Shown here: piece after piece, positions 1 through 8,478 of the stretch
Layout: each line of letters starts with the position of its first letter
How positions within the stretch are numbered: position 1 is the stretch's first letter
From: Spiractinospora alimapuensis
GTDB taxonomy: Bacteria > Actinomycetota > Actinomycetes > Streptosporangiales > Streptosporangiaceae
Reading direction: 5' to 3'
DNA: 64,000 nucleotides
Assembly: GCF_018437505.1 (NCBI RefSeq)
Contig: NZ_CP072467.1
Coordinates: forward strand, 3,992,010-4,056,009
The notes under the pieces: generated by a model
Told to the model about the DNA's origin: nothing
Database searches by the model: none
The model's input: the letters and a program-made list of their open reading frames with translations, nothing else
Program-made: the position numbers and the translations under genes

Positions 1-1030
1 CGCGGGCGAACCGGAGACTGTCGGCGACGTAGTGCGCGTGGAGCTCGGTGAAGGTCCAGCTTCCCGTCTCTCGGTGCTCTGGGTCCGGGTTCAGGCTGAA
101 CGTCTCCTCACCGCGCCCGAGGTCGACCATGCGCCGGCACACCAGGGCCATGGCGCACGCCATGCGGAGCTCGTCGTAGTTGGCGCTCGGAAGTCCGTCC
201 TCGATGAGCCGGCCCATGATCTGCAGACCGCGTTCGTCATTGCCCGTCAAGACGCAGAACTCCATGTTGCGCGCCATGTCGGGCTCGATGCCGTTGCTCT
301 GCCAGGACTGGCGGTGGATCTCCACCGCCTCCTCCAGGCGACCCAGCCGCACGAGTGGCAGCAGCAGGCAGGCCAGTCGACCGCGGGGGTCAACCTCGCC
401 GTCCCCCGAGCGGATCGGGACCTGTCCGCTCAGAAGCGGTTCGGCCGCGTCGACGGCGTCCTGGTCCCTCTCGAGTTCGGCCAGGTAGACCACCATGTCC
501 AGGACCGTGGCGCTGTGGTTCACGTAGGGCGGCGGGTCGAGGGGCCTCAGCCGGCCGAGCGCGGCGTCGGCCGCGACCGTGTCGCCGGCCCGGGACTCCA
601 GTTGCAGGCGGACCAGTTCGATGGTGTGGAGATCGTCGCGGTCGGGCCGCGCGCGGGTCTCCATGTCGTCGAGGATTCCCCGGAGCCGATCCATGGGGAA
701 GGTGGGGGCGTCCTTCATCGCGATGCCGACCAGGCCCAGGCCGGCCCAGAAGTCGTCCAGGCGCTCGTTCGTGAACAGCTCCGGACGCTGGTCGTAGATG
801 GTGAGACACCGCGCGAACGCCGTGATCACCTCGTCCACCGACTCCTTGCGGGCGATGGGGACACCCAGGGTGTAGACGAGTTCGAGCCGGATGTCGAGAA
901 GTGGTTCCACGAGCTCCGCGGACTCGGCCTCCTCGGCGAGTTCCCGGATCGTCGCGGCGCGGACGGTTCCCGGAGGAAGCCGCCGGGCGTCGGCCAGCCG
1001 TTGGTACAGCTCGGCTTGGGTCGTGTGCAT
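1..1030 (-). CDS. TPR-like helical repeat protein, partial (3' end beyond the left edge)
   Basis: An open frame starts at ATG 1030 and runs off the left edge with no stop, giving about 343 visible residues. The translation is all-helical in character, with repeated Leu/Ala-rich amphipathic segments (for example the region reading LACLLLPLVRLGRLEEAVEI) that resemble tetratricopeptide repeats. There is no signal peptide or membrane segment, so it should be cytosolic. It lies 133 bp downstream of the HSP90-family gene on the same strand, and HSP90-type chaperones commonly work with TPR partners. A role as partner or client adaptor is inferred from this placement only. Codon use is typical of the window, with strong GC at third positions. 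The assignment as a real gene is firm; the function is not known. Confidence 0.8.
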   Translation of the reverse strand, partial: MHTTQAELYQRLADARRLPPGTVRAATIRELAEEAESAELVEPLLDIRLELVYTLGVPIARKESVDEVITAFARCLTIYDQRPELFTNERLDDFWAGLGLVGIAMKDAPTFPMDRLRGILDDMETRARPDRDDLHTIELVRLQLESRAGDTVAADAALGRLRPLDPPPYVNHSATVLDMVVYLAELERDQDAVDAAEPLLSGQVPIRSGDGEVDPRGRLACLLLPLVRLGRLEEAVEIHRQSWQSNGIEPDMARNMEFCVLTGNDERGLQIMGRLIEDGLPSANYDELRMACAMALVCRRMVDLGRGEETFSLNPDPEHRETGSWTFTELHAHYVADSLRFAR

Positions 1031-1163
1031 GGGGGAAGCCCTTCGGGGTTGGGGAGTGGCGACGACTCCGGTGAGCCGAGTTCGGAAGAAGGCGGGCGCA
1101 CGGAGGCGTCCGGGGACCTGGGAGGGCGCCGGACGACCGCGACGCGGACTGTGACTGGACCCG

Positions 1164-2942
1164 TCAGCGGTGCAGCGCGTAGTCCAGTAGGGACAGGAAG
1201 GAGCGGTTCGTCGACGCGGTGTCCGCCGGCGTCATGGGGTGGCGCCCCGCCAACAGGGCCTGGCTGTACAACGCCTCCGCGCCCGCCTCGGCGAGTTCGG
1301 CGTCGTCGATCGTCACCAGCCGGCGAACTGTCGGGTTGCGGTAGTTGAACACCAGCACCGGTCGGGCCTCCGCCGGGGCAGCGTCCATGGAGCCGAGGAG
1401 GTCCGCCCACGCGCCCTTGGCCTCCCGCGCCGCGACGGTCCGGTCGGTGTGCGCCCGCCACGCGTCGCTCTTCAGGTAGAGGGAGGGAAGGCTCGGCGGA
1501 TCGAACGCACGCACGTCGGGCACGCACCCGAGAGCTTCCAGTGCCGGACCCGCCGCCGCGCAGAAGCGGGACACCGCGGCGTCGCTCGCTGGGTCCACGG
1601 GGTCGAACCGGGTGGCCAGCACCGTCGGGTCCAGCTGTTCGACCCGCAGGGACGGATCCAAGCGAGGGAGGCGTTCCAGTAGTTCGCTGACGAGGCTGTA
1701 CCCGCCGTTGACCAGCCCGACCCCCTGAGCGGCGGCGACCGCGGAGAACCGGCGGAACTCGTCCACCGTGGTGGTGTGGACGATGCGGCCATGGCGACGA
1801 CGAAACTCCGTCATCGTCATCCAACCGTCACTGGTCTCCTGCTCCAGCCACTGGTCGACGAGGCGCAGCATGTCGTCGTCGTGCAGGGCGAGGGACTGCA
1901 CGCCACGCCCGTGGACCCGGAGGAACTCCGAGAGCCGCGTCGGCGACGTGGTCGCCAGCCCGGTCATCCAGTCCTTGAGCTGTGTCCCCAGCGCCTCCCG
2001 GGCGCTCTCCAGGAGTTCGTCGTCGTAGAGCTGTTCCCGGCTCGCGGTAGGACGAAGCTCCTCGGTGTTGACGACACCGCGGGCGAAGAACGCCCACTCC
2101 GGCAGGAGCCGCTCCACCCGGTCGCCGATCAGCATGCGCTTGAGGTAGACGCGGTGGCTCGGCCGCTCGGTGGGGTGCGTCGGCGTGGGCAGCACGAAGG
2201 CCACACCCGAGAGCCCCGCCTCGGGGACGTTGAGGTCGATGACGTCGAACGGGGCGGTACCGAGGATCCGCTGGCCGTACCGCAGGAGCCGTTCACGGCG
2301 CGCCGGTTCGGTGGAGTCCCGGGCCCACGGGGTGTCCGCCGCGTTCACCCGCTCGTGCCCGACCCAGACGTCGAAGGGAAGCAGGCCGCCGTAGTGCTCG
2401 GCGAGTTCCCGCACCGTCGCCGGGGCGAACCAGTGTGACGCCCCGGCACGTGGTGACAGGGTCACCGTCGTGCCGGGCTCCGAACGCGGGCTGGTCGTCT
2501 CCACGACGTAGTGGCCACCCGCGTTACCCCGCCACACCACGGTGTCGCTGTCCGGTTCGGCGGAGCGGGTGACCACTTCGATGTCGTCGGCGACCATGAA
2601 GCAGGACAGCAGCCCGATGCCGAACTGCCCGAGGAAGTCGTGCCGAGCGAAGCCGAGGTCGTCTCGTTTGGAGGAACGCCCGATCGTGGCGAGGAACTCG
2701 TGCACCTGGGGTTCGGTGAGTCCGACCCCCGTGTCGTGGATGCGGAGAGTCCCGTCCCCGGTGACGTTCGGAGCCTCGATGAGGATTCGTCCCCGCGCGG
2801 CACTGTCGATGGACTGGCGCTGGGTGATTGCGTCGACCGAGTTCTGGAGGACCTCACGCATGAAGACCCGGGGACTCGTGTACAGATTATGGCTCAGCAG
2901 GTCGACGATTCCCCGAAGGTCGACATGAAACGTGTGCCGCAT
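1164..2942 (-). CDS. HSP90-family (HtpG-like) ATPase chaperone
   Basis: The 592-residue product has the GHKL ATPase domain of HSP90 at its N-terminus. Visible motifs are the catalytic region MREVLQNSVDAI (E30, N34, D37), the ATP-lid motif DTGVGL at 70-75, and GQFGIGLLSCFMVAD at 105-119, which matches the GQFGVGFYSAFMVA box of HtpG. The middle domain follows, with an SREQLYDDELL-like segment. The C-terminal third is divergent from E. coli HtpG, though total length is close to the usual 620. Start ATG 2942 is chosen because the family begins right at MRHTFHVDLRGI; the 61-residue upstream extension is Arg/Trp/Pro-rich and looks untranslated. It is preceded 34 bp upstream by an MFS gene and followed by a TPR-like gene, so the three may form one transcript. 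Confidence 0.9.
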   Translation of the reverse strand: MRHTFHVDLRGIVDLLSHNLYTSPRVFMREVLQNSVDAITQRQSIDSAARGRILIEAPNVTGDGTLRIHDTGVGLTEPQVHEFLATIGRSSKRDDLGFARHDFLGQFGIGLLSCFMVADDIEVVTRSAEPDSDTVVWRGNAGGHYVVETTSPRSEPGTTVTLSPRAGASHWFAPATVRELAEHYGGLLPFDVWVGHERVNAADTPWARDSTEPARRERLLRYGQRILGTAPFDVIDLNVPEAGLSGVAFVLPTPTHPTERPSHRVYLKRMLIGDRVERLLPEWAFFARGVVNTEELRPTASREQLYDDELLESAREALGTQLKDWMTGLATTSPTRLSEFLRVHGRGVQSLALHDDDMLRLVDQWLEQETSDGWMTMTEFRRRHGRIVHTTTVDEFRRFSAVAAAQGVGLVNGGYSLVSELLERLPRLDPSLRVEQLDPTVLATRFDPVDPASDAAVSRFCAAAGPALEALGCVPDVRAFDPPSLPSLYLKSDAWRAHTDRTVAAREAKGAWADLLGSMDAAPAEARPVLVFNYRNPTVRRLVTIDDAELAEAGAEALYSQALLAGRHPMTPADTASTNRSFLSLLDYALHR

Positions 2943-2976
2943 TTCCGGGACATTACCAAAGGCACGAGCGTCCTCT

Positions 2977-4212
2977 TCAGGGCTTTTCCGCCGGAACGGT
3001 GGCCGCTTCGGGCCGTTGTGTGCGTGGTGCGCGCCCGAGGAGCGCGACCAACAGTCCCGCCAGGGCCAGCACGGTCGCCGTCCCCAGCGCGGCGGTGGCG
3101 CCGAAGCCGTCGACCGCGACTCCACCCGTCGTCGCGCCCAGGGCGATGCTGAGGTTGAAGACCCCGACCCCCAGGGACGACACCGTTTCGCGTGCGCCGG
3201 GGGCCGACGCCATCATCCAGGCCTGCACAGTGACCGAGGCCCCGCCGTAGGCCAGGCCCCACAGCACCAGCACCGCGCCCGCGCTCGTGGCGGTCGAGGC
3301 CAGGAACGGCATGAGGAGCGTGGACGTTCCCAAAGCCACGAGGATCACGCTGACCGTCGCGCGGGGCGCCCGCACGGCGCGTGGCCCGGCGACGAAGTTC
3401 CCGACAGCGCCGGCGATCCCGTACACGAGCAGGAGTGTGCCGATGAGGCTGGGGCCGGCATCCGCGTAGAGCTCCAGCGCGGGCCGCACATAGGTGTACG
3501 CGGCGAAGTGACCACCCACCAGGAGCACGATGATCGACAGGCCCGTGATCACCCGTGGGTTCCGCAGCAACCGCGACATTCCGGTCAGCCCGCCGTTCTG
3601 TTCGACCGGAAGCCGTGGGAGCGAGACGAGCAGTGCGATGGCGACGAGCAGCCCGACCGCTCCGATGACCAGGAAAGCGGTGCGCCACCCGGCCTGCGCC
3701 CCGAGGAAGGTGCCCAGCGGAACGCCGAGTACGGAGGCGAAGGCGACGCCGCTGAAGATCGTGGCCGTCGCGGAGCCGATCGACCGGCCGGCGACCAGAC
3801 GCGGGGCCAGCCCCGCCGCGATCGCCCAGACGCCGCCCATCGCGACGCCGAGCAGGACGCGGGCGACGACGACCACGCTGAACGTTGGGGCCCAGGCGGT
3901 AATGGCGTTGGCCACGAACAGCAGGACCATCAGGGCGGCGAGGAGGTTCCTGCGGTCAACGGATCGGGCGAGCAGCGGAACGCCGGGCGCGGAGACCGCC
4001 GCGACGACGCCGGTGATGGTGAGAGTTTGTCCGATGGTGCCTTCGGTGGTCTCCAGGGAGGACGCCATGGGGGTGAGCAGCCCGACCGGCATCATCTCCG
4101 AGGTCACGACGAGGAAGGTGCCCACAGACACCACGATGATGGCGAGCCACGCGCGTGCGGGCGACAGGACGGTGGGCGACGACAGGGTCGCGTGTTGCTT
4201 GGCGGAGTTCAT
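2977..4212 (-). CDS. MFS exporter, DHA1 (AraJ/NepI-like)
   Basis: A 411-residue membrane protein with about twelve hydrophobic segments and the N-terminal signature of DHA1 drug/sugar efflux proteins (TSEMMPVGLLTPMASSL in helix 1, then an ARSVDRRNLL loop between helices 2 and 3). Families of this length and layout export sugars, nucleosides or drugs by proton antiport; the substrate cannot be read from sequence. ATG 4212 is used; a GTG nine bases upstream is also possible, and neither has a clear ribosome site. It faces the LysR gene at 4346 across a perfect 10-bp inverted repeat, so LysR control of this exporter is likely. The HSP90 gene follows after 34 bp. Confidence 0.88.
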   Translation of the reverse strand: MNSAKQHATLSSPTVLSPARAWLAIIVVSVGTFLVVTSEMMPVGLLTPMASSLETTEGTIGQTLTITGVVAAVSAPGVPLLARSVDRRNLLAALMVLLFVANAITAWAPTFSVVVVARVLLGVAMGGVWAIAAGLAPRLVAGRSIGSATATIFSGVAFASVLGVPLGTFLGAQAGWRTAFLVIGAVGLLVAIALLVSLPRLPVEQNGGLTGMSRLLRNPRVITGLSIIVLLVGGHFAAYTYVRPALELYADAGPSLIGTLLLVYGIAGAVGNFVAGPRAVRAPRATVSVILVALGTSTLLMPFLASTATSAGAVLVLWGLAYGGASVTVQAWMMASAPGARETVSSLGVGVFNLSIALGATTGGVAVDGFGATAALGTATVLALAGLLVALLGRAPRTQRPEAATVPAEKP

Positions 4213-4263
4213 GGGAGCCACTCAACGTGTGCCGACACGACGGAACAACGGCGAAGTGCTTAT

Positions 4264-4290
4264 GCGTCGATGAGGTAGGCTCATCGACGC
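4264..4290. promoter_or_regulatory. Inverted repeat operator between MFS and LysR genes
   Basis: A perfect 10-bp inverted repeat, GCGTCGATGA and TCATCGACGC, separated by 7 bases, lies between the divergent MFS and LysR starts. It contains a T-N11-A core typical of LysR-family sites. It is the obvious candidate for the regulator binding site. Confidence 0.7.
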
Positions 4291-4345
4291 AGGTCACAGG
4301 GCTTTCGTTTCGGGTTGAGTCACGGTTGTGACGAAAGGAGCCGGT

Positions 4346-5290
4346 ATGCGGGGGCTGGAGATTCGGGAGTTGGAGTGCTTCCTCGTTCTCGCCGAGGAAC
4401 TGCACTTCGGCCGAGCGGGGGTGCGTCTGCGCGTCTCCCAGGGGCGTGTGAGTCAGATGCTGGGCCAGTTGGAACGACGGATGGGCGTGCGACTCATCGA
4501 CAGAACGAGCCGACGCGTTCGCCTCACCCCGTTCGGTGGGGAGTTCCTCGCCTCTCTCCGCCCCGCGTACGACCACTTGGACGCGGTGGTCACCGATGCC
4601 CAGAGTGCGGCGCGCGGTGTCCGGTCCCGCCTTCGCCTGGGGTTCCAGGGGGCGATTCTCGAGCCCGTGACCAGTGCGATGGAGAAGTTCCGGCGTACCA
4701 GTCCCGAGTGCCAGGTGGAGATCGTCGAACTGCCCTACTCGGACCCCTTCGGAGCGCTGCGACGCCGGGAGGTGGACGCGGCCGTCGTCCTGCTTCCGGT
4801 CCAGGAGGACGACCTCACGGTGGGGGTCTCCTTCTCCGAACAGCCGCAGACCCTGGCGGTATCCACACGTCACCCCTTCGCCCGTCTCGCCGAGGTGTCC
4901 GCCGAGGACCTCACCCGTACCAGCCTGGTGGAGATCGCGGGACCCGCGCCCCGTTACTGGACCCGGGTGCAGGCCCCCCACCAGACGCCGTCCGGCCGGG
5001 CCATCCCGCACGGCGACACCGCGCGCACGTTCCAGGAGGCGCTGAGCCTGATCGCCGCCGACCGAGGAGCGATGCTCATGTGCGCCAGCACCGCGGCCCT
5101 CCACTCTCGCCCCGACATCGTGAACGTCCCCGTCACCGGCCTCGATCCCTCGATCCTGGGCCTGGCCTGGCCCGAGGGCAACACCACGTCCCCGGTCCGG
5201 GAGTTCGCCGCCGCGCTCGCCACGTGTGCCCGACGGGCGACCCCGGGCGACGACGATCGCGTCGCCCCACGCGCCCCTGTGGCCTCCTGA
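4346..5290 (+). CDS. LysR-family transcriptional regulator
   Basis: The 314-residue product begins with a winged helix-turn-helix of LysR type (LECFLVLAEELHFGRAG, then RVSQGRVSQMLGQLERRMGV). The rest is a periplasmic-binding-protein-like effector domain of normal size. ATG 4346 is chosen over the in-frame GTG 4328 because AAAGGAG at 4334-4340 sits 5 bases before ATG. It is divergent from the MFS exporter gene with a dyad between them, which is the classical arrangement for a LysR activator and its target. The effector is unknown. Confidence 0.92.
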   Translation: MRGLEIRELECFLVLAEELHFGRAGVRLRVSQGRVSQMLGQLERRMGVRLIDRTSRRVRLTPFGGEFLASLRPAYDHLDAVVTDAQSAARGVRSRLRLGFQGAILEPVTSAMEKFRRTSPECQVEIVELPYSDPFGALRRREVDAAVVLLPVQEDDLTVGVSFSEQPQTLAVSTRHPFARLAEVSAEDLTRTSLVEIAGPAPRYWTRVQAPHQTPSGRAIPHGDTARTFQEALSLIAADRGAMLMCASTAALHSRPDIVNVPVTGLDPSILGLAWPEGNTTSPVREFAAALATCARRATPGDDDRVAPRAPVAS

Positions 5291-5382
5291 CGACGGGGCC
5301 GAGGAACCAAGTCCGGTTTGCGTGGTTCAGGGCACGGGCACGGGTTGGGCCTAGGGTGACGCCGCGTCACATGGAGGTACCC

Positions 5383-5622
5383 ATGGCTACGTGTGAAGTC
5401 TGCGGAAACGAGTACCTGCGCGCGTTCGAGGTACACATGGCGGGAAGGGTCCACACCTTCGACAGTTTCGAGTGCGCGATCCAGAAGCTCGCACCGACCT
5501 GCGGGAACTGTGGCTGTCGGGTGATCGGACACGGTATCGAAGCCGGAATGGACGTCTTCTGCTGTGCCCACTGCGCCGGTGTCGCCGGCCACGCGGACGC
5601 GCGGGATCACCTCACCGTCTGA
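5383..5622 (+). CDS. Small Cys-rich zinc-ribbon-like protein
   Basis: A 79-residue protein with four CxxC-like pairs: CEVC near residue 4, CGNCGC near 40-45, and CCAHC near 62. Together they could bind one or two metal ions, probably zinc. The motif FDSFECAIQKLAPTC between the pairs is a signature I associate with a widespread actinobacterial family of unknown role, sometimes labelled metallothionein-like. A GGAGGT ribosome site at 5373-5378 precedes ATG 5383. It follows the LysR gene by 92 bp on the same strand, but nothing ties their functions together. Confidence 0.75.
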   Translation: MATCEVCGNEYLRAFEVHMAGRVHTFDSFECAIQKLAPTCGNCGCRVIGHGIEAGMDVFCCAHCAGVAGHADARDHLTV

Positions 5623-5720
5623 GGTGAGGCTCCGCTCTCCACTGCTGACAGGGATCTCTGTCAGCCAGGTGAGGTTGGCCGACCCCCGAACCGACCAAGA
5701 CCACAGTGGAGGTGCGAACC

Positions 5721-5945
5721 ATGTCTGCCACGCCTGAACCACCGGCCCTCGTCCCGGTGGCGACATTCTGTGGAAAGTGCGACTGCGGCTGCCCACAACT
5801 GTGGATCGACCCAGCCGCCGAACCGGAGAAACGTGTCGTCCTCACCGACGACTTCGGCCAACGAATCCAAATGAGCGCCGACCAACTGGCCGACCTCGTC
5901 GAACAAGCCCGAACCGGAGCCTTTGAGGGGGTCGCCGGCCGGTGA
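5721..5945 (+). CDS. Small hypothetical protein with CxxCxCGC motif
   Basis: A 74-residue product with a Cys cluster FCGKCDCGCPQLWID near residues 15-29, followed by a charged segment (DDFGQRIQMSADQLADLVEQ) that predicts one helix. GGAGGT at 5708-5713 sits 7 bases before ATG 5721. I do not recognise the family. The Cys spacing suggests metal binding. It ends 24 bp before the stop of the convergent Uma2-like gene. Confidence 0.7.
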   Translation: MSATPEPPALVPVATFCGKCDCGCPQLWIDPAAEPEKRVVLTDDFGQRIQMSADQLADLVEQARTGAFEGVAGR

Positions 5946-5969
5946 CCAGGCCCGGGGGCTCAACGCTCG

Positions 5970-6569
5970 TCAGCGACGGTTCGCCCGCGTGAGGTCGATG
6001 TCCACAGGGAACGGCGTGGTCAGCAGCAGTCGCTGATGATGGATCCCGGTCAGGTGGTAGGAGCGGGTCGAGGGGTCCAGTTCGTAGGTGAACACGGCAG
6101 GGCCGTCGTCGCCCTGCTCGACCCGCCAGAAGTGGGGGATCCCCGCCTCCGCGTAGAGGTGCGGCTTCCGCTTGCGGTCCCGCTCTTCGGATTCCGGGGA
6201 GACCACCTCGGCCACCAGACGTACAACATGTGGTGGGTAGGAGGTCTCCGACCCGGTGGGGTCGGTCTCGAAAGAGGCCTCGACCACAAGGATGTCGGGC
6301 TCGGGGCGTTGCTTGGGCCCCAGAGTCACGGTCATCCCTCGCCGCACACGTAGGTCCTCAGGGGCTGCGACGTTCAAGCCATGCTCCAGCACGTACAAGG
6401 TCAGTGAGTGCGCGAGCCTCTGTGGCCCCACCAGGACGAGGGTGCCGTCGATCAGTTCGCTGTGGGGAGGAAGCCCGGGAAGACGGTCAAGATCATCGGA
6501 GGTGGAGCCGTCGGTCGGAGGCATCGGCCACCGGTACTCCTCGTCGAACAGCGGGGATCGCGCACACAT
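5970..6569 (-). CDS. Uma2-family (DUF820) PD-(D/E)XK nuclease-like protein
   Basis: A 199-residue protein with the Uma2 fold signature: the N-terminal LPGLPPHSELIDGTLVLVGP, then RPEPDILVVEASFE and VRLVAEVVSPESEERDRKRK. The last two carry the Asp, Glu and Lys residues of a restriction-endonuclease-like active site (PD...ExxSp...K). The family is very abundant in cyanobacteria and actinomycetes and its biological role is unsettled; many copies are lone genes, as here. ATG 6569 gives the usual family length; upstream codons are out of character. Confidence 0.82.
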   Translation of the reverse strand: MCARSPLFDEEYRWPMPPTDGSTSDDLDRLPGLPPHSELIDGTLVLVGPQRLAHSLTLYVLEHGLNVAAPEDLRVRRGMTVTLGPKQRPEPDILVVEASFETDPTGSETSYPPHVVRLVAEVVSPESEERDRKRKPHLYAEAGIPHFWRVEQGDDGPAVFTYELDPSTRSYHLTGIHHQRLLLTTPFPVDIDLTRANRR

Positions 6570-6700
6570 CGTCCACGTCCTGGGGGCAGTAGGGGCGGTG
6601 CCGAGTGTCGGTGCGATCGACACCCTAGCGTCATGGCTCAGCCGCCGTGCTCGGGCGGAATCCCTTGCACCGGGAGTGCTGCTGAGGTACAAAAGTTGCC

Positions 6701-6739
6701 ATGAGTGACTGGAAAGGCGGCCCTGCCGCTGCCCGATGA
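6701..6739 (+). other. Possible 12-codon leader peptide coupled to the DUF6745 gene
   Basis: ATG 6701 opens a tiny frame (MSDWKGGPAAAR) whose TGA stop overlaps the ATG of the next gene (ATGA at 6736-6739). The downstream start has no ribosome site at normal distance, so translation through this leader could be what brings ribosomes to it. The frame is short enough to arise by chance. Confidence 0.3.
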
Positions 6740-7929
6740 CGGGCCCGCGCGGGGCGGAGATCCCGCGTACTGATTTGAGTCCCCAAAGCCCCCAGCAGGC
6801 TGCCCAGGAGATCCGCGACGAGTGGGTGCGGTGGGCGCTGTGCACCGAACCGGCCGATCGGGTGACGGCCAAAGCCGCGATCGAGGCGATCTACGCCTCC
6901 GTAGGTGCGAAACCACCCCGAATTCACTGGGTCGACTCCCCGCGTGGACTGTTACACCTCGATGTGGACATTCCCGCACCCCCACCCTTGCGGTACGCGC
7001 CGGAACGGATGTGTGGGAGCGACTGGGCGACGCCGAACCGCGTCGCCGACCGGATGTTCGCGCTACGCCACCGGCTGGACGCGAGAACCGGGCAGTCCCT
7101 CGTGCCCGCCTGGGGGCGTCGTCAAGGCGGGCCTCGGTCCGCGACGGAGTCCGCCGCGGAGGCGGCGGCCCGCTCGGTCCAACGGGTGGTCCACGACGCG
7201 GTGAAGGCGCCGTTGCGCACCGCGTTCACCACCCTGGTCGGGGCGGGCGAGGGCGTGAGCTTCGCGGGACAGCACGAGGCGCCGTGGCTCGCCCGGATCG
7301 ACCTCTGGCGTCGGCTCGGACTGCTCACCCTCAACCGCGCGGACGCCGAGGAACTCGCCCCGTGGATCGCCCTCGCGCGCTCCTGCGGCTGGTGGTGGCC
7401 CCGGGAGAACTTCTGTGTGGTGGCGGAACGACCAACGGCGATCCGCCACGAGGTCGTGCCGCCCGCCGAGCAGGGGGACATCCGGCTGCACGACACTGAC
7501 CATCCGGCGGTCGAGTACCGGGACGGGTGGGGGATCCACGTCGTGCACGGCACACTCGTGCCCGCCTGGGTGCTCCAAGAGCCCACGGTCGAGCGGATCG
7601 CGGCCGAACGCAACGTGGAGGTGCGGCGGACCGCGATCGAGCGTGTCGGCTGGCCCACGTATATCAGTCAGGCGGGGCTGTGTCGTGTCGCGGTGGCGCC
7701 CGATCCCGGAAACCCCGGGGCGGAGCTCCAGCTCTACGACGTCCCCCCAGACGCCCGCTTCCCACCGTCGCGCCTGCTGCTGGTCCGCAACGGTTCCCTC
7801 GAACGTGACGGGCGGCGTCGGAACTATGGAATCAGTGTCCCGGACGGGATCGACGACCCCCTGGCCGCGGCCGGCTGGACCTACGGACTGACCGGCTCCC
7901 AGTACGCGCGGCTCGTCCGCCGCACCTGA
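6736..7929 (+). CDS. DUF6745 domain protein
   Basis: A 397-residue cytosolic protein. The middle and C-terminal part carries the features I associate with DUF6745: DIRLHDTDHPAVEYRDGWG, then HGTLVPAWVLQEP, and later ERVGWPTYI. These are beta-rich repeats reminiscent of YwqK/antitoxin-like segments. The N-terminal 150 residues are helical (RDEWVRWALCTEPADR). Function is unknown for the family. It is followed 69 bp later by a second unrecognised gene on the same strand, and the two may be co-transcribed. A small CCCCGA/TCGGGG hairpin (7934-7953) lies just after its stop. Confidence 0.8.
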   Translation: MTGPRGAEIPRTDLSPQSPQQAAQEIRDEWVRWALCTEPADRVTAKAAIEAIYASVGAKPPRIHWVDSPRGLLHLDVDIPAPPPLRYAPERMCGSDWATPNRVADRMFALRHRLDARTGQSLVPAWGRRQGGPRSATESAAEAAARSVQRVVHDAVKAPLRTAFTTLVGAGEGVSFAGQHEAPWLARIDLWRRLGLLTLNRADAEELAPWIALARSCGWWWPRENFCVVAERPTAIRHEVVPPAEQGDIRLHDTDHPAVEYRDGWGIHVVHGTLVPAWVLQEPTVERIAAERNVEVRRTAIERVGWPTYISQAGLCRVAVAPDPGNPGAELQLYDVPPDARFPPSRLLLVRNGSLERDGRRRNYGISVPDGIDDPLAAAGWTYGLTGSQYARLVRRT

Positions 7930-7998
7930 ACATCCCCGATCCCGCGCTCGGGGTGAACACTTCCCCCTCACCCATCCTCACGACGACATCCCACGGTG

Positions 7999-8478
7999 AT
8001 GCGCATGAGCAAGACACTGTCCGACCTCACCCGACTGAGCGGTGTACAGGTCCTGGACCACCTGGAACAAGAGGTGGCCGTCCCTGTCATCGCCGACCTC
8101 CAAGCTCAGGGGGACCTGATCGTGATTCCCCACGACCTCGTGCGCGACGACGTCGTGCTCCCCCCGGACCACGGCTGGCGCGACGTTCCACCCGAGGGGC
8201 TGGACCTGCTGCGCAGCGCCGCGGGCGGGAACCCGCACTGTTTGGTCGCCGAGCCAGGCACGTGCCGCTGGGTCACCCACATCCGCGACGGCTCTGGTCT
8301 CTCCCTCGGCGCGCTCACGACGACGCGCCCCGCCTACCTCATCCACCCAGAGCACGGCGGTAGCGGACTCGCTCCTGGCACCTATGTCGTGCGTCGACAG
8401 CGGGAGGGGACCGGCGACGTCCGACTCCCGCGCAGCTTCAACCGTCGTCGCCTCGGGGCGCGCCTCGTCGCGGACTGA
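7999..8478 (+). CDS. Hypothetical protein next to the DUF6745 gene
   Basis: A 159-residue product (ATG 7999; GTG 7996 and ATG 8005 are alternatives, and none has a clear ribosome site). The first half is hydrophilic with LIVIPHDLVRDDVVLPPDHG, the second half carries GLAPGTYVVRRQRE and ends in an Arg-rich tail. No signal peptide or membrane segment is seen. I do not recognise the family. Codon use fits a real gene, and position suggests an operon with the DUF6745 gene. Confidence 0.65.
   Translation: MRMSKTLSDLTRLSGVQVLDHLEQEVAVPVIADLQAQGDLIVIPHDLVRDDVVLPPDHGWRDVPPEGLDLLRSAAGGNPHCLVAEPGTCRWVTHIRDGSGLSLGALTTTRPAYLIHPEHGGSGLAPGTYVVRRQREGTGDVRLPRSFNRRRLGARLVAD

Noticed and set aside
32-1348. Long plus-strand frame opposite the TPR-like gene
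   Set aside because: Its translation is Arg/Pro/Gly/Val-rich without a domain, while the opposite strand gives a coherent protein with good codon bias running off the edge.
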